A stretch of DNA of 45,790 nucleotides from assembly GCA_025451215.1 (NCBI GenBank), contig JANWKU010000152.1, positions 1 through 45,790 of the forward strand. The letters are read 5' to 3'. Source of the stretch: Terriglobales bacterium (lineage in GTDB: Bacteria; Acidobacteriota; Terriglobia; Terriglobales; Acidobacteriaceae). Made by a program: the position numbers and the translations under genes. Below, in pieces: positions 16,854 to 26,212 of this stretch. The stretch's first letter is position 1, and each line of letters begins with the position of its first letter. Below the pieces are notes generated by a model. It was not told the DNA's origin. It made no database searches and saw nothing but the letters and a program-made list of their open reading frames with translations.

Positions 16854-18113
16854 CTAAGCAGCTGGTCGTTTCGCCTTCCACAGTGACTTAATTATTTGAA
16901 TTCGAGGACGATTTTCGGGCAAATCAAAAGCCAAATATAGGTTTTTTCGGACCCAAATCCAACCGACTGCCACCCAAAATGCTAGGAATGTAACTCCCGT
17001 GACAATGAGCAGCCGGTGCGGTGACGATTTACGGTCGGGCGGGGTGGCATTATCCACAACCTGAACAATGGATCCTTCCCGTGCCTCATCAAGTTTTGCC
17101 ACTTCCAGTTCTTTTGATAACAACTCGAAGACTGTTTCCTGATACTTGAGTTCGCGATAGGCCCGCAGATATTCCATGCCGGATTGTGTCACTCTTCCTT
17201 TCGAAAGATTGATACCCGAACCGGTATCGCTTTGCGAACCAGCCACATGTTCGAGTTGCGCCTGCAACGCCGCTAGTTGCTGCTTTGCCAGGACCAGCGC
17301 AGGATTATCGTCCGTGGCGAAGGAGCGCATACCTTCAATTTGCACCTGCTTAGCCATCACCTGCGCCCGCAGCACGGCTGCGGACTCGATCAACGAACGC
17401 GCCTGACTGTCAATCTGCAATACCCCTGTGGATTGTTGAGTTTTCGTCATCGCGTCTTCGGCAGCGGTGAGATTTTGCTTAGTCTCCTGCAATTGCTGCT
17501 CGAAGAAAAGGCGGCGGCGCGCGGCTTCACTGATGGCAAGTGAAGCGGAAAGCTTACGGAATTCTTCCACATAGCCGTTCGCGAGGTCAGCGGAGCGCTG
17601 CGGATTATGGTCCTCAACAGAAATGCGAATAAGGCCGTCTTTCGTGCCGACAGAAGCCGAAGTGCGGCGTTCAAGTTCTTTGCGCGCATCTGAAAGCCGC
17701 TTCTCACGATACTCCTGCATCAGCCCGAAGCGCTTGATCATCGCATCTTCCACGGTCCGGCTCGTCAGCAATGAGACATACATATCGGACTGATTCTTCA
17801 TTCCGAGACTTCCACCCGCAAGGGTGGCCAGCGATCCTAACGAACCAATATTTCCCAATTGCCCTAACAAACTGGAACCGAGCGATGAGTTCTGCTGGGG
17901 AGGCAGTAGCACCACTTTGCCTTCATACCGAACCGGTAGAAGGAGCGATACGATTACCGCCAACACGGCGGCACCTAACACGAATCGAAAAATGAACCGC
18001 TTGTGCTCAAGAAGAAGAGCGACGACATCAAGGATTGAAACGTCAGTTCCCGTGCGAGAAGAACTGCTCATTTCCTCGATAACAGTCCTGGACTCTATCT
18101 CATGATGGATCAT
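16854..18113 (-). CDS. Chain-length determinant / Wzz-type polysaccharide co-polymerase
   Basis: A 419-residue inner-membrane protein. A first span near residues 38-58 (FIFRFVLGAAVLAVIVSLLL) is followed by a periplasmic part containing a Gly/Ser/Leu-rich segment, long coiled-coil helices (about 180-340) and the GNVR-type region (MEYLRAYRELKYQETVFELL). The second span near 366-386 is preceded by the Pro-rich ATPPDRKSSPHR typical of Wzz. There is no C-terminal tyrosine kinase domain, and no Wzc-like kinase is seen in the window. It should set EPS chain length together with the polymerase and exporters. An ATG at 18071 is an alternative start. It is the first gene of the minus-strand operon. Confidence 0.88.
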   Translation of the reverse strand: MIHHEIESRTVIEEMSSSSRTGTDVSILDVVALLLEHKRFIFRFVLGAAVLAVIVSLLLPVRYEGKVVLLPPQQNSSLGSSLLGQLGNIGSLGSLATLAGGSLGMKNQSDMYVSLLTSRTVEDAMIKRFGLMQEYREKRLSDARKELERRTSASVGTKDGLIRISVEDHNPQRSADLANGYVEEFRKLSASLAISEAARRRLFFEQQLQETKQNLTAAEDAMTKTQQSTGVLQIDSQARSLIESAAVLRAQVMAKQVQIEGMRSFATDDNPALVLAKQQLAALQAQLEHVAGSQSDTGSGINLSKGRVTQSGMEYLRAYRELKYQETVFELLSKELEVAKLDEAREGSIVQVVDNATPPDRKSSPHRLLIVTGVTFLAFWVAVGWIWVRKNLYLAFDLPENRPRIQIIKSLWKAKRPAA

Positions 18114-18364
18114 TTTATTGGCGCGAAATCTTTGCCTGACATTATGACATTCGCGATCCGGTCACCCGTTGCCAGCAGCCATCATGGCCCGTCTCGTCGC
18201 GCATTGCCCGGCTGATCCCTTCTGATGCCGATTTTGTTCTCGCCGCTGGCAAAAAACTGGCCTGAAGTAAAAGAAAAATTGAAAAAACGGGCCTTTCAGA
18301 CCGTTCTTTTGCCATCTAACCACGGATTTAGACTTCTATCGTCCGCTTTCCCTAAAGGACCTAA

Positions 18365-20881
18365 ATGCTAAGCGGGGCAGGAATGCCTGGAGTTAAAAAT
18401 TCCCAGCATCGGATCTTGCGGAGCTTCCGTCTTGTCTGCGTACTATTTTTTGGCTGTGCAATGGCATTCGGACAGACCGCGGCAGATCAAAATTCCTCCG
18501 CTGTTCCTCCGCCTTCCGTAAGGCCCCCCCAGACGATGCCGCCGGATCTGCCGCCAGTGGATATCCGATCGCTGCCGCGCAACCTTTTTCACGATCAAAA
18601 ACAATTTTGGACGACTCCGTTTCACATGACCCAAAAAGAGTGGCAGTGGACGGTTCCACTAGCTTTCGCTGGCGCGGGGCTGCTGGCAAGCGATACCGCT
18701 CTCGAAAAACACGTTCCTACTGGTTCTGCAACCATTTCCCATGCGGTCACAGCTTCCAATGTGGGATTAGGCGCATTGGTGGGCGGCGCAGGCGGCATGT
18801 TCTTGTGGGGTCACCTGGTCCACAACGATGAAGCACGGGAAACCGGACTGCTAAGCGGTGAAGCAGCCACTAATGTGCTTCTGGATACGGAAGTTTTTAA
18901 ATATGCGTTTGGACGGGAACGCCCATTCACTGGCAGCGGTCGAGGGCTTTTTTTTCAGGGAGGCGATTCCTTTCCTTCGCAACATGCCTCCGTCAGTTGG
19001 GCAGTTGCCAGCGTGATAGCGCATGAATATCCCGGCCCGCTAACCAAGCTCCTGGTATACGGCCTGGCAGGAGGGGTAAGTGCCTCTCGTGTAGCAGGCC
19101 ATCAGCACTTTATGACGGATGTGTTGGTTGGCAGCGCGCTCGGATGGTATAGCGGACGACAAGCCTTCCGTTCCCACTCTCATTACAGTGACGTAGAAAG
19201 CGCGAAATGGAACACTTCAAGCGACAACGTCAATGCGGACGTGAATCGCGATCCTGGAGACATGGGTTCACCGTATGTTCCCATGGATAGCTGGGTCTAT
19301 GCCGCCATGGAGCGATTGCAGGCATGGGGATACATTCGCTCGGGCGATTTGGGCATGCGTCCGTGGACGCGCATGGAATGCGCCCGGCTACTGGAGGAAG
19401 TCCCCGAAGGAATGCAAGTCAGCAGCGCGGATGAGACCGCGCAAAAAATCTATGCAGATTTAAAAACTGAGTTCAAGGATGAATCTGGCCGGTTAAACGG
19501 CGCAGCGAATCTGGGCGTATACGTGGATTCCATTTACTCGCGCTTCATGGGAATTTCCGGCACTCCACTGAATGACGGCCTGCATTTTGGCCAAACCATT
19601 ACCAATGATTACGGGCGCCCGTTCGCTGAAGGATTCAACAATGTAACCGGCTTTACCAGCCATGCTCTCGCCGGCCCACTCTCGTTTTATTTACGAGCTG
19701 AGTATCAGCATGCGCCGGGGATGCCGGGATTTCCTACTCAGGCGGCACAGGTCATCCAGTCCGTGGATGGGCTTCCCACAGCTCCCGCTGGTATAGCGGC
19801 CGGGGCGGTGAACAAACTCGATGTGCTCGAAGGCTATGCTGGCGTGCAGTTGCACAATTGGCAATTCACGTTCGGCAAGCAGGAGCTTTGGTGGGGAGCA
19901 GATCAGAGCGGCCCCATGTTGTTCAGCACAAATGCCGCGCCGATCTTAATGCTCCAAATCAACCGCGTTACTCCATTCCGGCTGCCTAGCGTCCTCAGCG
20001 CTATTGGAGATATTCGAGTCGACTACATTGTGGGACGGCTAAGCGGATATCGCTGGCTGTTTAGCGCCAATTCTGGTTTTACGGGCTCATGGACGCAAAC
20101 ACTCAATGACCAACCATTCATCGTAGGCGAGAAAATCTCCATTAAACCAACCGCCAACCTCGAATTAGGCATTAGCGCCACCGCGCTCTTTGGCGGCACG
20201 GGCGTTCCCGCAACCCTACACACGCTTCTTAAAGCTATGGTCTCCAGTGGAAATGGGTCGCCTGGCACTTCTGGTGACGCCGGTGATCGCCGCGGCGGAT
20301 TCGACATGACCTATCGAATTCCGGGCTTGCGTGACTGGCTCTCGTTTTACGTTGACGCTTTCACGGATGATCAATCCAATCCTTGGTTCGCATGGAATAA
20401 AGCTGCTGTCACGTCGGGACTGTATCTTCCCAAAGTGCCCCGCATTCCCAAGCTTAGCTTGCGAGCGGAGGGAATTTACACGGATCCGCCGGGGACCAAT
20501 CCCACCACAACGCATGGCTTTTTTTATATCAATGACCGTTTCAAGAGTGGTTATACGAATAACGGCAACCTGATTGGCAGTTGGATTGGCCGCGAAGGAC
20601 AGGGCGCTGAGGCGTGGGCCACTTACTCATTCACGCCCAAGAGTAATTTACAGTTCAACTTCCGGCATCAGAAAGTGAGTCAGCAGTTCATTCCCGATGG
20701 AGGAACGCTTACAGACTTCTCCGCAACGGCCAATTATTGGATGCACTCAAACCTTGAGCTTTCTGGATGGATCCAACATGAGCGCTGGCTGTTTCCCATC
20801 ATTCAGCCAAACATCTCCGATAACATTACCGCCGCTGTGCAGGTTACGTTTCAGCCGCGTAATTTGTTTGCGCGGAAATGA
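18365..20881 (+). CDS. PAP2 phosphatase-Wzi capsule assembly fusion protein
   Basis: An 838-residue exported protein with AAGG just before the start and a signal peptide near residues 19-36. Residues about 95-270 form a PAP2 acid-phosphatase domain with all three signature motifs: KYAFGRERP (Lys179, Arg186), FPSQH (His207) and SRVAGHQHFMTD (Arg242, His248, Asp252). Residues about 285-838 match the Wzi capsule-assembly family, an outer-membrane beta-barrel that holds surface polysaccharide (WVYAAMERLQAWGYI at its start, many aromatic strand endings later). It is divergent from wzz and converges on the glycosylphosphotransferase. The PAP2 part might release carrier phosphate or act on lipid-linked polymer during surface attachment; this is inference. 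Confidence 0.87.
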   Translation: MLSGAGMPGVKNSQHRILRSFRLVCVLFFGCAMAFGQTAADQNSSAVPPPSVRPPQTMPPDLPPVDIRSLPRNLFHDQKQFWTTPFHMTQKEWQWTVPLAFAGAGLLASDTALEKHVPTGSATISHAVTASNVGLGALVGGAGGMFLWGHLVHNDEARETGLLSGEAATNVLLDTEVFKYAFGRERPFTGSGRGLFFQGGDSFPSQHASVSWAVASVIAHEYPGPLTKLLVYGLAGGVSASRVAGHQHFMTDVLVGSALGWYSGRQAFRSHSHYSDVESAKWNTSSDNVNADVNRDPGDMGSPYVPMDSWVYAAMERLQAWGYIRSGDLGMRPWTRMECARLLEEVPEGMQVSSADETAQKIYADLKTEFKDESGRLNGAANLGVYVDSIYSRFMGISGTPLNDGLHFGQTITNDYGRPFAEGFNNVTGFTSHALAGPLSFYLRAEYQHAPGMPGFPTQAAQVIQSVDGLPTAPAGIAAGAVNKLDVLEGYAGVQLHNWQFTFGKQELWWGADQSGPMLFSTNAAPILMLQINRVTPFRLPSVLSAIGDIRVDYIVGRLSGYRWLFSANSGFTGSWTQTLNDQPFIVGEKISIKPTANLELGISATALFGGTGVPATLHTLLKAMVSSGNGSPGTSGDAGDRRGGFDMTYRIPGLRDWLSFYVDAFTDDQSNPWFAWNKAAVTSGLYLPKVPRIPKLSLRAEGIYTDPPGTNPTTTHGFFYINDRFKSGYTNNGNLIGSWIGREGQGAEAWATYSFTPKSNLQFNFRHQKVSQQFIPDGGTLTDFSATANYWMHSNLELSGWIQHERWLFPIIQPNISDNITAAVQVTFQPRNLFARK

Positions 20882-20929
20882 TGGCGCGCGGATCATCTAC
20901 CTGCATTCATTTTTATGGAAGAAATGGAT

Positions 20930-22324
20930 TCAATATGCATTCTTGCTGTTGAACATGCGAAGCAGGGTCATCGTGATGATTTGCAAATCAAAAGTCAAAC
21001 TCCAATTGCGCAGGTAATAAAGATCAAATTCAACTCGCTTGGCAATGGAAGTGTCACCGCGCCATCCATTTACCTGCGCCCAGCCCGTGATTCCGGCCTT
21101 GAATAAGTGGCGAGAGTTGTAACGCTCCACCTCATCCAGAAAACGCTCCACGAAAAACGGACGCTCGGGACGTGGTCCCACGATGCTCATATCCCCCCGC
21201 AGAACGTTGAGAAATTGCGGTAATTCATCCAAATTCGTTTTACGGAGGAAAGCTCCAATTGCCGTTCTGCGCGGATCTTGTTCGGACGTCCAGCGAGTAT
21301 CCCCTTCTTCGCAGCTGCTGCCAACGCCCATCGTGCGGAACTTAAAAATTTGGAACACCCTTCCATTCAAACCGACCCGGTCCTGGACAAAGAAAACCGG
21401 TCCATTGCCTCCAATTTTTATTGCCAAGGCAATCGCCAAGGTTAATGGGAGCGTAACCAGCAGAATGAACAGCGAAAAAGCAAAATCGAATATGCGCTTT
21501 TCAAAAAGGTAGGATCCCGTCTCGGCCAACGTCGGCCGAAGGTCAAGCATGTTAATTCCGCCCAAATCAATCAGTCGGTCGCGCAGCCCAACGCCTTCAC
21601 CAAGATCAATCACAACTCGGGTTGGAACACAAAGTTTCTCTAAAGTGGGCGCGATCTTTTGGACTTCGCTCAGGCGGCTGGCAGGCAAAGCGATGATGAT
21701 ATCGTCGATAGAATTCCCGTTGGAAAAAGTCGGCAGTTCATTCAGCTCATAAATTTGTCCCAGCACTGCGACGTTTTGTCCCGGAAGACGCACGAAGCCA
21801 ACGACTCTGCACGGCAATACTTCCCCATGCACAAGGGAAGTCTGCACACGATACGCGAAACGGTCTGTCCCAACGATCAGAATTTTGACTTCGTTCCGGC
21901 CATGCCGGCGCATCAGTTCCAAAAAAACCCGGAACAGCACTCGTGTAATCGTCGCAAGAACAAACAAGACCGCCGCGCTGAAGGCAATTACCAGCGGCGA
22001 ATAACTTGCCGGCCCGTAAAGAAAGCCAGCCACCATGACGATTGCGTAAGTAAAGGCTTCCGCCTCAAGTAAGCGGCGGCTTTTCCCGGACGGGGCGTAC
22101 AACTGCTCCACGTTCCAAAGGCCCGATTCCTCGGCTGCAATCGCCCAAACGATGGTGGTGATAAGAAGAACGCCCCAATAGGAAGGAATTCCTGCCGGCG
22201 ACTTTTCCCAAAGTCGGCGTACGCCGAAGTTGAGATTGGCGGCAATGAAATAGGCACACGCGGGTAGTAGCAGAGTTACAATTTTTAAATACAGGCGAGT
22301 AAAACTAAGCCGACTGCGAATCAT
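20930..22324 (-). CDS. Exopolysaccharide polyprenyl glycosylphosphotransferase (initiating sugar-phosphate transferase, WbaP/WcaJ type)
   Basis: A 464-residue polyisoprenyl-phosphate hexose-1-phosphate transferase. The N-terminal third has about four membrane spans, followed by a CoA_binding_3-like Rossmann segment (VKILIVGTDRFAYRVQTSL). The C-terminal catalytic domain has a re-entrant membrane helix, then the family blocks RVFQIFKFRTM, NLDELPQFLNVLRGDMSIVG followed by PRPERP, and AGITGWAQVNGWRGDTS. It transfers the first sugar-1-phosphate to undecaprenyl phosphate and so starts repeat-unit synthesis for the EPS locus. It is alone on its transcription unit, with a 367-bp upstream region that also holds the start of tRNA-Leu transcription on the other strand. 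Confidence 0.93.
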   Translation of the reverse strand: MIRSRLSFTRLYLKIVTLLLPACAYFIAANLNFGVRRLWEKSPAGIPSYWGVLLITTIVWAIAAEESGLWNVEQLYAPSGKSRRLLEAEAFTYAIVMVAGFLYGPASYSPLVIAFSAAVLFVLATITRVLFRVFLELMRRHGRNEVKILIVGTDRFAYRVQTSLVHGEVLPCRVVGFVRLPGQNVAVLGQIYELNELPTFSNGNSIDDIIIALPASRLSEVQKIAPTLEKLCVPTRVVIDLGEGVGLRDRLIDLGGINMLDLRPTLAETGSYLFEKRIFDFAFSLFILLVTLPLTLAIALAIKIGGNGPVFFVQDRVGLNGRVFQIFKFRTMGVGSSCEEGDTRWTSEQDPRRTAIGAFLRKTNLDELPQFLNVLRGDMSIVGPRPERPFFVERFLDEVERYNSRHLFKAGITGWAQVNGWRGDTSIAKRVEFDLYYLRNWSLTFDLQIITMTLLRMFNSKNAY

Positions 22325-22691
22325 ACTCTGGGTCTTTCTCTTCCTGCTGCAAGTCCGACATCAAACACACCGATATGCGTACACAAACATTTCTGGCTTT
22401 CGAGCAGACGCTTTACCAAGGCCTGAGATGCCGGGCCGGGATGCGCAGTTGTTAGGAATTCAGAGCAGTCAAAAAGTGGTTAGTTGCATCGGTAGTATTC
22501 GGTAGGCACCTTAGGCAATGCCGTAATAACACTAGTGCACAATATAGGGACTATCTCAGTGCACAACGATGAACGCCAGGAAAGTGAAATATAAACATTT
22601 CTTAACTCAATCTTCTTTCTGCAGCAGGCTGAATACGGCGGGCCGGTCTTCCCCTAGAAGAAAAATCCAGTAAACTATTCAGGCAACCGTT
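22325..22691. other. Intergenic region between glycosylphosphotransferase and tRNA-Leu
   Basis: I see no gene here. It must hold the promoter of the glycosylphosphotransferase (leftward) and of the tRNA (rightward; TAAACT at 22670 is a possible -10 box). The 9-mer AGTGCACAA occurs twice, at 22534 and 22558, 24 bp apart, and could be a regulator site; this is weak evidence. Confidence 0.3.
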
Positions 22692-22780
22692 GCCCGGGTG
22701 GCGAAACTGGCAGACGCACGGGACTTAAAATCCCGGGTCCTTCACAGGACGTACCGGTTCAATTCCGGTCCCGGGCACCA
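22692..22780 (+). tRNA. tRNA-Leu (anticodon UAA)
   Basis: The sequence folds as a class II tRNA. The acceptor arm pairs GCCCGGG (22692-22698) with CCCGGGC (22770-22776), followed by discriminator A and an encoded CCA. The anticodon stem CGGGA/TCCCG encloses CTTAAAA, giving anticodon TAA. The long variable arm GTCC-TTCACA-GGAC is typical of tRNA-Leu, and the T arm CCGGTTCAATTCCGG is intact. No integrase or att repeat is seen next to it. Confidence 0.97.
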
Positions 22781-22803
22781 CTCCTACCCCGCTCTCATTT
22801 TCA

Positions 22804-24048
22804 TTACAAACTGGTTTTAGTGCGGAAATTGCTGGGAATGTCTGCGATGATGGTTGTGCCCTCGCCGCTCGATTCAATTTGCAGGTGTCCGCCGAATTGA
22901 GCGATACGTTCAGTAATCCCGCGAAGACCGACACCACCGCGCCCCCCCCATTTTATTTCCCGCTGCCGCTCGTCGGAAATTCCCTGCCCTGCGTCACTGA
23001 TTTCCAGGTGAGCATGGCCCGCGTCAACATCCAGACGGACAGTCGCTGTTTGACTTCCTGAATGGCGATGCACATTGCCGAGGCATTCCTGAACGATGCG
23101 GAAGATCGCCGTTTCCAGTTCGATGGGCAGCCGCGGAAGCGATTCCGGGCACTGGAGCGCGACATCAATGCCGCTGCGCTGTCCAAATTCTTCGATATAC
23201 CAGCGGAGCGCCGAGGGCAGGCCGGCTTCGTCGAGTAGCGGCGGATGCAACAGGTGGGAGATAGTGCGGATGCCGCGCAGAATTTCTTCCACCATCACAT
23301 TATTTTCGTTGAATGCCTTGGTCGCGGCAGGACTCAACTTTTCCGCTTCGCGGCTGATCACTGACTGATTCATGGTGATCGCGGCAAGAAGCTGGCCGAT
23401 ACTGTCGTGAAGTTCACGCGCAATATGTCTCCGCTCATCATCCTGCATCTTGAACAAGCGGACAGACAATTCGCGCAGGCTCTCATTGGCGGATTTAAGT
23501 TCCTTGGTGCGCTCCGCCACGCGATTTTCCAGACTGGCGTTGAGTTGGATCAATTCATTGCGGGCGCTTTCTGCAATTTTCGCTTGCTGCCGGGCGACCA
23601 TTTCCGCATTTTTCAAACGCAGCAGCGCGGCCACCGTGGCTATGAGTTCGCCACGATCAATCGGTTCGGCGAGATAGGCGTCCGCGCCGCCGCGCAATCC
23701 TCGTATCCGCGATTCCGGATCCACGAATGTAGACGAAATATGCAAGATGGGAATGTGCGCGGTCAACGGCTCACTTTTAAGCCGCTCGCACACCTGGAAC
23801 CCCGACATGTCGGGAAGATTAATGTCGAGAGTGATGAGATCAGGATCGTCCGCGGCCATGGAAATCGCTTCCTCGCCGCTTCTCGCTTCTAAAACCTGGT
23901 ACCCGGCTTCACGAAGTGAGCGCACTAGCGAGTACCGTAGAGCTTCATTGTCATCTACGGTAAGAATCTTAATGGAGCCATTATCAATCGTGGCTGACAG
24001 GGAGCCTGCGTTCTTTTCTGTGCCTTTCGAATACTTCAGATCAGACAT
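22804..24048 (-). CDS. Receiver-histidine kinase (REC-HisKA_3-HATPase)
   Basis: A 414-residue cytoplasmic protein. Residues 25-145 are a receiver (VDDNEALRYSLVR; phospho-acceptor Asp75 in LITLDINLPD). The conserved Lys is replaced by Glu128 (AYLAEPI). A coiled coil (about 148-200) leads to a NarL-system HisKA_3 dimerisation domain with the phosphorylated His in DDERRHIARELHDSIGQLL (His214). A HATPase_c domain follows (ECLGNVHRHSG, SDAGQGIS, GGVGLRGITERI). Such kinases usually phosphorylate LuxR-type regulators. It overlaps the upstream hybrid kinase gene by 8 bp and is the last gene of the stressosome operon, so it is probably the output end of that module. Its target regulator is not in the operon. 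Confidence 0.9.
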   Translation of the reverse strand: MSDLKYSKGTEKNAGSLSATIDNGSIKILTVDDNEALRYSLVRSLREAGYQVLEARSGEEAISMAADDPDLITLDINLPDMSGFQVCERLKSEPLTAHIPILHISSTFVDPESRIRGLRGGADAYLAEPIDRGELIATVAALLRLKNAEMVARQQAKIAESARNELIQLNASLENRVAERTKELKSANESLRELSVRLFKMQDDERRHIARELHDSIGQLLAAITMNQSVISREAEKLSPAATKAFNENNVMVEEILRGIRTISHLLHPPLLDEAGLPSALRWYIEEFGQRSGIDVALQCPESLPRLPIELETAIFRIVQECLGNVHRHSGSQTATVRLDVDAGHAHLEISDAGQGISDERQREIKWGGRGGVGLRGITERIAQFGGHLQIESSGEGTTIIADIPSNFRTKTSL

Positions 24049-26194
24049 GTAAGGCCCCGATAGCCGGCTTAGCGATCAGGGAAACCCCCGCCCGGTTAAA
24101 AGCTTCGGTGAATGTTTGCAGCAAACGTTCTCGAGATTCGCTTTCTTTAGACACAATCATTACCGCATCGCTTAGCATTTCGCGCTCGTGGTCATCCAGA
24201 ACCTTAGATGTATGAATGATCACTGGGATGGCAGAGGTATGAGGGTTTTCTTTCAACCTGCGCAACACTTCGAATCCCGAGGAATCGGGCATTGATAAAT
24301 CCAGAATAATCATGGCCGGTTGTTCATCTTTTGCTTTTTGCAGGCCATCACGTCCCGTGGCCGCTTCAATGATTCGAACATTAGTCTGCGCCAGTACCGA
24401 TCTCACGAGATAACGCGACACTTCCTCATCATCAATGACAAGCAATTTTCTTGCCTGTAAATTCCAAACAGCATTTTGCAAATTCTGTATCAGCCAATGA
24501 CGGTCCACCGGTTTGGTATGGAATCCATCTGCTCCCAGCGCCAGGGCCTTTTCCCGATTATCAATAACCGTGACCACAAACACTGGGATATTCATGTCGG
24601 GAACGGAGCGCTTGAGCTCTTGCAGCAGTTCCCAGGAATGCTCCCCTTGCAGCAGAACGTCGAGAACGATGGCCACGGGCCGGAAGCTTCCCAGCGCCTG
24701 GTGCGCTTCCTTGATGCTTTTCGCGGGAATCGCCTGAAAACGAGTCCCTTTCAGATATTTCTCATAAATGAAGAGCGTCTCCGCGTTGTCCTCCACGATG
24801 AGGACGGGAGATTTTGCAGCATCAAGTTCGCGCTCGAGCTCTGGCACGGAAACGATTTCCGTTTCTCCGGCAAAATTGAGGGGGATCGTTGCAAAAAATG
24901 TGGAACCCAATCCCGGCTCGCTCTTCACGGAAACATCTCCGCCAAGCAGTTGGGCAAATTTTTTGGACAAGGGAAGGCCCAGGCCAGTTCCCTTCACCGT
25001 CCTCTGCAACTTACCTTCAATCTGCGTCCACTCCTGAAAAATACGTTCCTGATCTTCCGCCGCGATCCCGATGCCTGTGTCAGCCACGGAAAATATCACG
25101 GTGCCATTTTCCCCCAACGCCGCCGACACCCGCACTTCCCCGCGCTCAGTGAACTTCAGAGCGTTGCTGATGAAATTTCTCAGGATCTGCGAAACTTTCG
25201 CTTCATCGCTATACAGCTCAGGAATGCTATCGCCATCCTCAAACGTAAGGACTACGGACGAATTCTGGCTGAGAAGGGGCCTGAGCATACCACGTAAAGC
25301 CGCGAAAAGGCTGGTGACATTAAACGTGGAAGGACGCAGTGTGACCTTTCCAGCCTCAACTTTGGCGAGATCCAGAAGGTCGTTTACCAACTCCGTCAGG
25401 TCTTTCGCCGAGTTGCAAATGTACCGGACCTGGCGCTCCTGCTCCATGCCCAGATCGCCATCCAGCCGGTCGAGCAGGATTTGACTGAGCGCCATAATCG
25501 AATTCAAAGGCGTCCTGAATTCATGGCTCATGTTGGAAAGGAACCGGGTTTTTAACTCAGAGGCCTGCTGCAAAAAATCCGCCCTCTCATTTAATTCAGC
25601 ATAAAGGGCCACTACTCCACGATTAGTTTCGTCGAGTTCACGGTTCAGCTGTGCAAGCTCTTCCTGTTTCTCGCGCAGCTGCTGCAATGTGTTGAGCAGG
25701 TCTTTGTTCTGCTGTTTTACCTCCTCATAAGGATCCTGCGAGGCATGTTCAATACTCGCAAGGACCGCCTTGAGTTCAGCGGATCCAACTCGCGCGGCTT
25801 GATGCGGGATTTCTTTGCCCAGCACTACCGTTGTACCGCCGCCAGGTTTGGTTTCGATCTGGAAATGGTCCATCAATCGCTTGGCCCCGACAATGCCAAG
25901 CCCCATTCCTGTTTGCGACACATACTTCCCGGCCATGATCTCATCCAGATTATTGATGCCTCTGCCTCTATCGCGAAGAGTGACTAAAAGCATCTTTCTG
26001 GAATCATCCACGCGAAATTCGGCCGTCCCGCCGCCGCCATATTGAAAGGTGTTGCGGGCTATTTCGGAAACGGCGGTTGCGATGCGAATTTGGTCTTGGG
26101 AATCGAATTTCAGGGCAGCGGCGATCGCGCGCGTTTTTTGCCGCGCGATGACGACATCGTTCTCAAAACGAATGTCAATCGTAAACAGATTCAT
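24041..26194 (-). CDS. Hybrid histidine kinase with N-terminal RsbT-like ATPase and two receivers
   Basis: A 717-residue protein with unusual domain order. Residues 1-127 are an RsbT-like GHKL ATPase (SEIARNTFQYGGGG, RDRGRGI, GMGLGIVGAKRLMD). A coiled coil (about 155-210) joins it to HisKA (LSNMSHEFRTPLNSI, His224) and a HATPase_c domain (NFISNALKFTERG, DTGIGI, GTGLGLPLSKKF). Receiver 1 (463-580) has Asp512, and receiver 2 (583-702) has Asp632 in ILDLSMPD. No membrane span is seen, so it is a soluble kinase. Its first domain resembles the RsbT encoded two genes upstream and could bind the same RsbS/RsbR scaffold, which would couple the stressosome directly to phosphorelay. That coupling is inference from architecture and operon. 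Confidence 0.9.
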   Translation of the reverse strand: MNLFTIDIRFENDVVIARQKTRAIAAALKFDSQDQIRIATAVSEIARNTFQYGGGGTAEFRVDDSRKMLLVTLRDRGRGINNLDEIMAGKYVSQTGMGLGIVGAKRLMDHFQIETKPGGGTTVVLGKEIPHQAARVGSAELKAVLASIEHASQDPYEEVKQQNKDLLNTLQQLREKQEELAQLNRELDETNRGVVALYAELNERADFLQQASELKTRFLSNMSHEFRTPLNSIMALSQILLDRLDGDLGMEQERQVRYICNSAKDLTELVNDLLDLAKVEAGKVTLRPSTFNVTSLFAALRGMLRPLLSQNSSVVLTFEDGDSIPELYSDEAKVSQILRNFISNALKFTERGEVRVSAALGENGTVIFSVADTGIGIAAEDQERIFQEWTQIEGKLQRTVKGTGLGLPLSKKFAQLLGGDVSVKSEPGLGSTFFATIPLNFAGETEIVSVPELERELDAAKSPVLIVEDNAETLFIYEKYLKGTRFQAIPAKSIKEAHQALGSFRPVAIVLDVLLQGEHSWELLQELKRSVPDMNIPVFVVTVIDNREKALALGADGFHTKPVDRHWLIQNLQNAVWNLQARKLLVIDDEEVSRYLVRSVLAQTNVRIIEAATGRDGLQKAKDEQPAMIILDLSMPDSSGFEVLRRLKENPHTSAIPVIIHTSKVLDDHEREMLSDAVMIVSKESESRERLLQTFTEAFNRAGVSLIAKPAIGALHV

Positions 26195-26212
26195 CGAAAT
26201 CGTTAAACTTAC

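Noticed and set aside
18119-18136. TGGCGCG...TTTGC resembling a sigma54 promoter upstream of the PAP2-Wzi gene
   Set aside because: GG to GC distance is 14 bp instead of 12, and it is over 220 bp from the start codon.
18286-18311. Terminator-like stem AACGG/CCGTT before the PAP2-Wzi gene
   Set aside because: The stem is short and imperfect, and it sits between divergent genes just before a start codon, where a terminator is not expected; attenuation cannot be shown.
22692-22780. tRNA-Leu as an integration site of a genomic island
   Set aside because: No integrase gene, no direct repeat of the tRNA 3' end and no change in gene character are visible on either side.
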